Part shown: positions 58,051 through 64,000 of the stretch, in pieces
Layout of the letters: every line of letters starts with the position of its first letter
Numbering within the stretch: position 1 is the first letter of the stretch
Source: Erythrobacter sp. YJ-T3-07
GTDB lineage: Bacteria; Pseudomonadota; Alphaproteobacteria; Sphingomonadales; Sphingomonadaceae
DNA: 64,000 bases
Direction of reading: 5' to 3'
NCBI RefSeq assembly: GCF_015999305.1
Contig: NZ_JAEAGP010000001.1
Location: forward strand, 1,798,001-1,862,000
The notes under the pieces: generated by a model
The model's input: only the letters and a program-made list of their open reading frames with translations
What the model was told of the DNA's origin: nothing
The model's database searches: none
Made by a program: the position numbers and the translations under genes

Positions 58051-58677
58051 TTAGCCGAACTGCTCGGCGACCAGCTTGGCGAAGGCGTCTGCGCGGTGGC
58101 TGATCGTTTGCTTTTCCGCAGGGTCGATCTCGGCAAAGGTCTGCTCGCGCCCCTCTGGCACGAACACCGGATCGTAGCCGAAGCCGAGCTGCCCGCGCGG
58201 TGGCCAGGTGAGCGAACCGGGCGCTATGCCTTCGTACACCGCGTATTCGCCATCGGGCCACGCGAGCGCCAGCGTGCAGTGAAACGCCGCGCTGCGATCC
58301 ACGTCCGGTCCCTGCTGCGCGAGCAGGCCTTCGACCTTGCCCATCGCCATGTACCAGTCGCGGCCCGGTTCGCCCTCGAACCACTGCCGCTCCGCCCAGT
58401 CGGCGGTGTAGACGCCGGGGCGCCCATCGAGCGCGGCGACCGACAACCCGCTGTCGTCGGCCAGCGAGACGATGCCCGAGCCTTGCGCCGCGGCGCGCGC
58501 CTTGATCAGCGCGTTCTCGACGAAGGTGGTGCCCGTCTCCTCGGGCTCGGGCAGGCCGAGTGCACCGGCGGAGATGCACTCGACCCCATAAGGCGCGAGC
58601 AAGGCTGAAATCTCTTTCAGCTTGCCCGCATTATGCGTCGCGATGACGAGCTTGCCCGAGCCGATACGGCGAGTCAT
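58051..58677 (-). CDS. rdgB: dITP/XTP pyrophosphatase
   Basis: 208 residues. Cleans inosine and xanthosine triphosphates. Motifs [29 protein letters not shown] and [10 protein letters not shown] are intact. The start overlaps the rph stop (ATGA), so they are coupled. Confidence 0.96.
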   Translation of the reverse strand: MTRRIGSGKLVIATHNAGKLKEISALLAPYGVECISAGALGLPEPEETGTTFVENALIKARAAAQGSGIVSLADDSGLSVAALDGRPGVYTADWAERQWFEGEPGRDWYMAMGKVEGLLAQQGPDVDRSAAFHCTLALAWPDGEYAVYEGIAPGSLTWPPRGQLGFGYDPVFVPEGREQTFAEIDPAEKQTISHRADAFAKLVAEQFG

Positions 58678-59387
58678 TTCACCGCCGCGTCCTGTGCCTT
58701 GAAGATCTCGCCGCAGCCCATCTGCGCGAGGCGCAGCAGGCGCAGCAGCGCTTCCTCGTCATAGGCTGCGCCTTCGGCGGTGGCCTGCACTTCGGCGATC
58801 TTGCCGCCTTCGATCAGCACGAAGTTGGCATCGGCATCGGCCGAGCTGTCTTCGTCGTAATCGAGGTCGAGCACCGGGGTGCCCTTGTGGATGCCACAGG
58901 AAACGGCGGCAATCTTGCCCATGATCGGGTCTTCGAGGATCGCACCCGACTTCTTGAGGCCGTCGATCGCGAGCCGCAGCGCGACCCACGCGCCGGAAAT
59001 CGCCGCGGTACGCGTGCCGCCATCGGCCTGGATGACGTCGCAATCGAGCGTGATCTGGCGTTCGCCGAGCTTCTTCATGTCGACCACCGCGCGCAGGGAG
59101 CGGCCGATCAGGCGCTGAATTTCCTGCGTCCGGCCCGACTGCTTGCCGCGCGCCGCCTCACGGCTGCCACGGGTGTGCGTCGCGCGCGGAAGCATCGAGT
59201 ATTCGCCGGTGACCCAGCCCGCGCCCTTGCCGCGCATCCACGGCGGCACGGAGTTTTCGACGCTGGCGGTGCACAGCACGCGGGTATCGCCGAAGCTGAT
59301 CAGGCAGCTGCCCTCCGCGTGCTTGGTGAAACCGGTTTCGATGGAGATGGCGCGCATTTGGTCCGGCGCGCGGCCTGAAGGTCGCAT
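58674..59387 (-). CDS. rph: Ribonuclease PH
   Basis: 237 residues. 3' end processing of tRNAs and other RNAs by phosphorolysis. Conserved [13 protein letters not shown]-terminus, [13 protein letters not shown] and [15 protein letters not shown]. The canonical order rph-rdgB-hemW is intact. The 5' end is divergent from a lipoprotein gene that leads to hrcA-grpE. Confidence 0.97.
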   Translation of the reverse strand: MRPSGRAPDQMRAISIETGFTKHAEGSCLISFGDTRVLCTASVENSVPPWMRGKGAGWVTGEYSMLPRATHTRGSREAARGKQSGRTQEIQRLIGRSLRAVVDMKKLGERQITLDCDVIQADGGTRTAAISGAWVALRLAIDGLKKSGAILEDPIMGKIAAVSCGIHKGTPVLDLDYDEDSSADADANFVLIEGGKIAEVQATAEGAAYDEEALLRLLRLAQMGCGEIFKAQDAAVK

Positions 59388-59496
59388 GGGGGAAATCCTC
59401 TGGTCTGTATGGTCGCGAGCGCCCTAGCGGCCTATTCATCGGGTGGCCAGTGGACATGCTGCATCACCAGCGCCCCCGTTAAGAAAGGCATCCCGG

Positions 59497-60015
59497 ATGA
59501 TCCGCACTTTATCGATTTGCGCGCTGCCCCTCGCCATCGCAGGCTGCGTCACGCCTGCAACAGGGCCCGGCAGCACGGCTTCGGTCGAGAAAATCGACTA
59601 TGCCGTGACCCCGTGCTTCGGCTTCTGCCCGTCCTTCACGCTTTCCGTGTCGCAGGATGGCAGCGGGGCCTATCACGGCGAGCGTTTCGTGCAGCAAAAG
59701 GGCGCAGCATCCTTCACCGCCAGCCCGGAGGAGGTCGAGGCCTTCGCCCGGCGGCTCGCCCCGTTCCGCCCGGAAACCTCGGTCAAGTACGGGTACGAGA
59801 AGTGCGACGGGCCGGTGGCGACCGATTCCCCGTCGGTAAAGATCACCTGGCACGAGGCGGGCAAAAAGCCGGTCACGCTCGACTGGTATATCGGCTGCCG
59901 CCAGCCCGGCCTCGCCGAGAACCGCGACGCGCTCTACCAGGCCTGGCAGGAGCTGCCGGTGGACGAGCTTGTCGGCACCGCCGAGAACCGCCAGATTTAC
60001 GACCAGAACAGATGA
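59497..60015 (+). CDS. DUF6438 domain lipoprotein
   Basis: 172 residues. Signal with lipobox AIAGC (Cys about 17). The mature start VEKIDYAVTPCFGFCPSFTLSVSQDGSGAYHGERF with the CxGxCP pair matches DUF6438, a small exported family of unknown function. Start ATG 59497 chosen for the signal. It precedes hrcA by 27 bases. Confidence 0.85.
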   Translation: MIRTLSICALPLAIAGCVTPATGPGSTASVEKIDYAVTPCFGFCPSFTLSVSQDGSGAYHGERFVQQKGAASFTASPEEVEAFARRLAPFRPETSVKYGYEKCDGPVATDSPSVKITWHEAGKKPVTLDWYIGCRQPGLAENRDALYQAWQELPVDELVGTAENRQIYDQNR

Positions 60016-60042
60016 TCTGCGAGCAAGGCTGAACCACCGAGC

Positions 60043-61083
60043 ATGAGCACCCCGCCGCTGACAGAACTGACCGCCCGCACGCGCGACATCTTTCGCGTGG
60101 TGGTGGAACAGTATCTGGCGACGGGGCAGCCGGTCGGATCGAAAACGCTGGCCGAGGGTGGGGCGGTCGACCTCTCGCCCGCCTCCATCCGCTCGGTACT
60201 GGCGGATCTCGAAAAGCTCGGCCTGCTGGCTGCGCCGCATGTTTCCGCCGGGCGCAAGCCGACCGAGAGCGGGCTGCGGCTGTTCGTCGACGGGATGATG
60301 CAGATCACCCAGCCGAGCGAGGACGAGCGGCGCGCGATCGAGGCCAAGCTGGGCGATCCCGGCCCGCTCGAAGCGCGGCTGGAGGCGGCCAGTGCGATGC
60401 TGTCCGACCTGTCGGGCGCGGCGGGCATGGTGTTCGTGCCCACGGCGGAGCGGCGGCTGGCGCAGATGAGCTTCGTCCCGCTGGACGCCGCGCGCGCGCT
60501 CGCGGTGCTGGTCGATGCGAACGGGCAGATCGAGAACCGGCTGATCGAACTCGGCGGAGTCGACAGCGCCACGCTGGACCGGGCCTCCAACTATCTCTCC
60601 GCGCGCCTCGCCAATCGCAGCCTTGGCGAAGCGCTGAAGGAAATCGAGCACGAGATCGACAGCGGGCGCAGCGCGCTGGACGCGGCGAGCAGCAATCTGG
60701 TGCGCCGCGGGATCGCGATGTGGAGCGAGGCGCCCGATCGCAATCCGGTGCTGATCGTGCGCGGGCAGGCCAAGCTGCTCGACGACGAGGCGGTCGGCGA
60801 TGTCGAACGGGTGCGGCAACTGCTCGACGAGCTGGAAAACAAGCAGGCGGTGGCCGAGGTGCTGGAGCGCGCGCGCGGGGCGCAGGCTACGCGGATCTAC
60901 ATAGGCAGCGAAAATCGCCTCTTCGCGCTCAGCGGGTCGTCTGTTATCGCCTCTCCCTTCCGCGATCGCGAGGGGAACATCGTGGGGGTACTGGGGGTTA
61001 TCGGCCCCACGCGCTTGAACTACGCGCGCATCGTTCCCATGGTGGATTTCACCGCACAATCACTGGGCCGATTGACCGGCTAA
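60043..61083 (+). CDS. hrcA: Heat-inducible transcription repressor HrcA
   Basis: 346 residues. Winged-helix N-terminus (TARTRDIFRVVVEQYLATGQPVGSKTLAE, SPASIRSVLADLEKLGLL) and GAF-like/dimerisation domain. Normally represses groE and grpE-dnaK through CIRCE (TTAGCACTC-N9-GAGTGCTAA). No CIRCE was seen upstream of hrcA or grpE, so its targets are elsewhere. Confidence 0.96.
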   Translation: MSTPPLTELTARTRDIFRVVVEQYLATGQPVGSKTLAEGGAVDLSPASIRSVLADLEKLGLLAAPHVSAGRKPTESGLRLFVDGMMQITQPSEDERRAIEAKLGDPGPLEARLEAASAMLSDLSGAAGMVFVPTAERRLAQMSFVPLDAARALAVLVDANGQIENRLIELGGVDSATLDRASNYLSARLANRSLGEALKEIEHEIDSGRSALDAASSNLVRRGIAMWSEAPDRNPVLIVRGQAKLLDDEAVGDVERVRQLLDELENKQAVAEVLERARGAQATRIYIGSENRLFALSGSSVIASPFRDREGNIVGVLGVIGPTRLNYARIVPMVDFTAQSLGRLTG

Positions 61084-61107
61084 CAGGGCAGAATTCACGT
61101 AAAGACT

Positions 61108-61731
61108 ATGCAAGAAGAACATGATCCCAAGGACGAGCCTGTCCGCGAAGACAGCAAGCTCGACGCGGAAGCCGAACGTGAACTGGCAGGCGTCCCCGAA
61201 CACCTGCGCGACCAGGGCGACGATGGCGACGACGAGAGCGAGCAGGGCGTAGCCAAGCTTGCCGAGGCGGTCGCGAAGCTCAACGAAGAGCTGGAGACCG
61301 CACGGCAGGAGGTGCTCTACGCACGCGCCGAGACGCAGAACGTGCGCCGCCGGATGGAAAAGGACATTGCCGACACGCGTGCCTATTCGGCGACCGGCTT
61401 TGCCCGCGACATCCTGTCGGTTTCGGACAATCTGTCGCGCGCGATCGATTCCATCCCCGAAGAGCTGCGCGAAGACGGCAAGTTCAAGGGGCTGGTCGCC
61501 GGGATCGAGGCGACCCAGCGCGAGCTCGACCGCGTGTTCGGCCAGCATGGCGTGACGCGCGTGGCCGCGATGGGCCTGCCGCTCGACCCCAACGTGCATC
61601 AGGCGATGATGGAAATTCCCAGCGACGAGGCCGAGCCGGGCACCGTCGTTCAGGAGATGCAGGCCGGCTATCTGATCCGCGATCGCCTGCTGCGCCCTGC
61701 GCTGGTCGGTGTCGCGAAGAAGCCGGACTGA
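61108..61731 (+). CDS. grpE: Nucleotide exchange factor GrpE
   Basis: 207 residues. Acidic N-terminus and long coiled-coil (about 45-105), then the beta domain (NVHQAMMEIPSDEAEPGTVVQEMQAGYLIRDRLLRPALVGVAKK). Cochaperone of DnaK. Follows hrcA by 24 bases. Confidence 0.97.
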   Translation: MQEEHDPKDEPVREDSKLDAEAERELAGVPEHLRDQGDDGDDESEQGVAKLAEAVAKLNEELETARQEVLYARAETQNVRRRMEKDIADTRAYSATGFARDILSVSDNLSRAIDSIPEELREDGKFKGLVAGIEATQRELDRVFGQHGVTRVAAMGLPLDPNVHQAMMEIPSDEAEPGTVVQEMQAGYLIRDRLLRPALVGVAKKPD

Positions 61732-61802
61732 GCGTAAAGCTGCGGAACAAAACGGCGTTATCGGGGCTTTCTCCCAGCACAAGGTGCAAGGAGAGACCCC
61801 CA

Positions 61803-62111
61803 ATGATTGCCAACAAAAGCAAGACCCGTTTCGCCCTCATCCCCGTGGCGATGATTTCCGCCCTCTCGCTCAGCGCATGTGCGGAAAACTACTCGGCCGA
61901 AGGCGGCCTGGGCGGCGCAGCGCTGGGCGCAGGCATTGCCGCGGTGACCGGCGGCGACATCACGCGTTACGCGCTGGCCGGTGCTGCTGCAGGCGCGCTG
62001 GCGGGCTATTTCGTCGACAAGAACGACAACTGCGACGGTTACGACCGCGACGGCTATCTGGACGAGGATTGCTTCGGCACGCGCGGCTATCCGGCCGATC
62101 CGCGTCGCTAA
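61803..62111 (+). CDS. Glycine-zipper lipoprotein
   Basis: 102 residues. Signal with lipobox LSAC (Cys about 26). Then a hydrophobic glycine-zipper stretch (GGLGGAALGAGIAAVTGG...ALAGAAAGALAGYFVDK), like outer-membrane OmpA-linked or Rcs-type lipoproteins. AAGGAGAGA ribosome-binding site. Ended by a strong terminator. Confidence 0.8.
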   Translation: MIANKSKTRFALIPVAMISALSLSACAENYSAEGGLGGAALGAGIAAVTGGDITRYALAGAAAGALAGYFVDKNDNCDGYDRDGYLDEDCFGTRGYPADPRR

Positions 62112-62131
62112 ATCGCGCAATGCAATGAATG

Positions 62132-62161
62132 AAGGGCCGCCCCGCGAAGGGCGGCCCTTTT
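62132..62161 (+). terminator. Rho-independent terminator, possibly bidirectional
   Basis: AAGGGCCGCCC pairs with GGGCGGCCCTT around a CGCGAA loop, followed by TTTT, 21 bases after the lipoprotein stop. The convergent dioxygenase-like gene ends four bases beyond. Confidence 0.9.
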
Positions 62162-62165
62162 CGTA

Positions 62166-63341
62166 TCAGTCGACCACCTGTGCGCGGTTCTCGTCGCGGT
62201 GCTTCTTCAGATACTTCATGAAGGGCGTGCCGCCGGTACCGACATCGGGGTCGTTCCCCGCGATGCTGCCCGCCTGCTTGTTGATGTAGCTCGCCGCATA
62301 TTCGAGATGCCGCGTGCGGAACCGCGCCGCCTGTTCGAGGCAGGCGTTGAACGCGTCCTTCAGCGCCGTATTGCCGCTCTCGGCCACAAAGCTGCGCAGC
62401 GTCGATTGCGCGGCGAGGTCTTCGATGAAGCGCCGATGCTCGACCGGACGATAGGCGTGCAGCTCATCGAGGAAGCTCTTGAGCGGGTCGTCGCTGTGGC
62501 CGACCTGGAACAGCGCATCCATCGCCGGAACGATGGAGGACTGCGATCCGGTCTGCCCGCGAAACGCCTGCGGCTTGCCGCCGAATGTCTCGATCCCTTC
62601 GTACACCAGTCCGCCGTCCAGCGCGGGGTTGTTGGCCCAGCCGTGGATGTAGGGGCGCACCCGGTGGAAATAGACGTACGGATCGCACCGCTCGGGCATC
62701 CGCGCGAAGTGCGCGTAGATCCGCTCCCACGCTTCATCCATCTCCTTCAGCAGGGTGAGCGCGGTATCCTCGTCGCCATCGCGGCACACGGTGACCAGCT
62801 TGGCCGCATTGTCGAGCAGCACGCCCGCCTCGGCCTCGATCGCGACGTGGACCAGCACGAACCAGTTCTCGTCCGCACCGCCGAGGAAGTTCTGGTGCAT
62901 GGCGATATTGTCGAGCGCGATCGGGCCCGACTTGTCGAGCCGGTACCAGTTGTCGAGCACATACCCCGAATAGGGCAGCAGCGGCGCCTGGCCGAGCCGG
63001 TCGGCCAGCGCGACCATCGGGCGGGAAAGGTTGGCGGGAAGGTGCGCGGGGGGATCGTCCTCGCCCCACACGTAGGCCTGCACCAGGAAGGAATAGTGCA
63101 CCATCGCGGTGCGGACCTCTTCCTCGGGTGCGTCCTTGGCCCATTCGCCGATCTGCGGATCGGGCAGCGCGTCCAGCCAGTGACGCACGCGGCCAGTGGT
63201 CAGCAGGGCGGAAAGATTGCCTGCGGCCTGCACAATCGGATCAAACTGTGAGGGGAGGGTGATCGCGTCGATTTCGTAATGCGAAAGGTAGCCGCGTTCC
63301 CGCGACATGCCGTAATTGCTCAGCTCCATTGTTGGGACCAT
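62166..63341 (-). CDS. Indoleamine 2,3-dioxygenase-like protein
   Basis: 391 residues. IDO signatures are visible: GQTGSQSSIVPAMDALF (GS-x-QSS motif) and the proximal heme His in FNACLEQAARFRTRHLEYAASYI. IDO cleaves the tryptophan indole ring to N-formylkynurenine; bacterial homologues can have other substrates. Start at 63341 or 63329 cannot be resolved because neither has a clear ribosome-binding site. No kynurenine-pathway genes are adjacent. Confidence 0.85.
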   Translation of the reverse strand: MVPTMELSNYGMSRERGYLSHYEIDAITLPSQFDPIVQAAGNLSALLTTGRVRHWLDALPDPQIGEWAKDAPEEEVRTAMVHYSFLVQAYVWGEDDPPAHLPANLSRPMVALADRLGQAPLLPYSGYVLDNWYRLDKSGPIALDNIAMHQNFLGGADENWFVLVHVAIEAEAGVLLDNAAKLVTVCRDGDEDTALTLLKEMDEAWERIYAHFARMPERCDPYVYFHRVRPYIHGWANNPALDGGLVYEGIETFGGKPQAFRGQTGSQSSIVPAMDALFQVGHSDDPLKSFLDELHAYRPVEHRRFIEDLAAQSTLRSFVAESGNTALKDAFNACLEQAARFRTRHLEYAASYINKQAGSIAGNDPDVGTGGTPFMKYLKKHRDENRAQVVD

Positions 63342-63420
63342 TCGCCGGGCGCGGGTTGGGCCGCCCGGACGGCACATCGACTAACAAGCGGCGCGGGGCC
63401 GCTCAAGCCGTGACGCTACG

Positions 63421-63993
63421 TCATCGCAGATAGATCACCAGATAGCGGATAATCAGCGCGACCAGCACCACCGCGTGAACCTGCCGGTTTCGGACAAACA
63501 GCAGCGTGCCCATCAGGCCCACGAACAATGCGGTTACCCAGATGACCATCGGGGACAGCAAGTTCTCCCGCAGCTGCGGCAGGCTGAGCAGAAAAGCCCA
63601 CTGCACGACAACCAGCGCGATCAGCATCCCCATCACCGTGCGGCAGACGCGGAAGTAATGCGTGTCGAGATCGCGAAACCGCTCCGGGTCGCCGGGGAAT
63701 ACGAGCCTTGCCGCAAGGTAACAGGCGCTCGCGAAGCCGACCACGGCGAGCAGCGTGGCGGGATTGACCGCCATCACATCGCGCACCGTCCACGAGAACA
63801 TCCAGAACGACAGCAGGTCGAGGATGACGAATATTGCGAGCAGCGGTGTCAGCCAGCCGATCGAGAACCGCTCACCTCCGGCATCGCGGGCGAAACGCAA
63901 TTCCAGCGTGCGCCCGAGGCCAGAGAGAATCTCGACCAGCGAAAGGCCGAGGAGCAGCGCGTAGAGCGCGAAGATAAACTCGTAATCGGTCAA
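63421..63993 (-). CDS. Membrane protein of unknown function
   Basis: 190 residues with about six hydrophobic helices. No recognised domain. The first in-window start is a TTG at 63993 only seven bases from the edge, so the gene may begin outside the window. It precedes the dioxygenase-like gene on the same strand with an 80-base gap. Confidence 0.65.
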   Translation of the reverse strand: MTDYEFIFALYALLLGLSLVEILSGLGRTLELRFARDAGGERFSIGWLTPLLAIFVILDLLSFWMFSWTVRDVMAVNPATLLAVVGFASACYLAARLVFPGDPERFRDLDTHYFRVCRTVMGMLIALVVVQWAFLLSLPQLRENLLSPMVIWVTALFVGLMGTLLFVRNRQVHAVVLVALIIRYLVIYLR

Positions 63994-64000
63994 GGCTTTG

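Noticed and set aside
59990-61110. CIRCE element at hrcA or grpE
   Set aside because: No TTAGCACTC-N9-GAGTGCTAA-like sequence was found in either upstream region.

Overview
The window is a GC-rich, gene-dense bacterial chromosome segment. Protein similarity by eye, UrcA and DOMON-like family genes, a full MutL with an endonuclease motif, and long-form L25 together suggest an alphaproteobacterium of the Sphingomonadales, most likely Erythrobacteraceae. This placement is inference from recognised families, not from rRNA. No rRNA, tRNA, prophage, insertion sequence or CRISPR array was seen. No gene-free stretch exceeds 300 bases.

Layout. 1-4863 (minus): elongasome operon mreB-mreC-mreD-mrdA-rodA (rodA cut by the window edge). 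5070-7423 (plus): mutL and a lipoprotein. 7425-16068: mostly minus-strand housekeeping and metabolic genes (MaoC hydratase, glutaredoxin-MauE membrane fusion, nucleotide pyrophosphatase-like enzyme, DUF1206, ychF, Tat-exported SDR, CPBP protease, pth, rplY). 16183-20805 (minus): an accessory island with three TraB/GumN-family proteins, an UrcA-like protein and a compact HTH/membrane-protein operon that includes a 44-codon gene. 20930-26979 (plus): glyQ-glyS-ppdK. 27783-31533: comF, hisI, a MerR regulator and an acyl-CoA dehydrogenase. 31700-36594: a methyltransferase broken by an amber codon, cysK-MFS, PilZ and tyrS. 36644-44300: a cell-envelope set (NamZ-like muramidase, Amj-like flippase, L,D-transpeptidase, MoxR/VWA pair, serine hydrolase). 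44404-50598: hydrolase-OsmC fusion, ECF-like sigma factor, lipoprotein hydrolase, parE. 50670-54233: LpoA-like activator divergent from rsmI-yraN-gshB. 54398-61731: SIMPL, DedA, xerC-hemW-rdgB-rph, hrcA-grpE. 61803-63993: glycine-zipper lipoprotein, indoleamine-dioxygenase-like protein, membrane protein.

Themes. Peptidoglycan synthesis and remodelling genes are frequent (MreBCD, PBP2, RodA, NamZ, Amj, L,D-transpeptidase, LpoA-like). Several palindromic repeat pairs of the REPIN type are scattered through the window; two of them lie inside the glyS reading frame without breaking it. The most distinctive regulatory signal is a shared promoter/operator architecture in front of the UrcA-like gene and the third gumN gene, with an unassigned HTH regulator encoded between gumN copies. 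Other regulatory signals include a CsoR-like operator in front of the glutaredoxin-MauE gene, a palindrome inside the promoter of the MerR gene, and a Pho-box-like repeat beside the sigma-factor gene.
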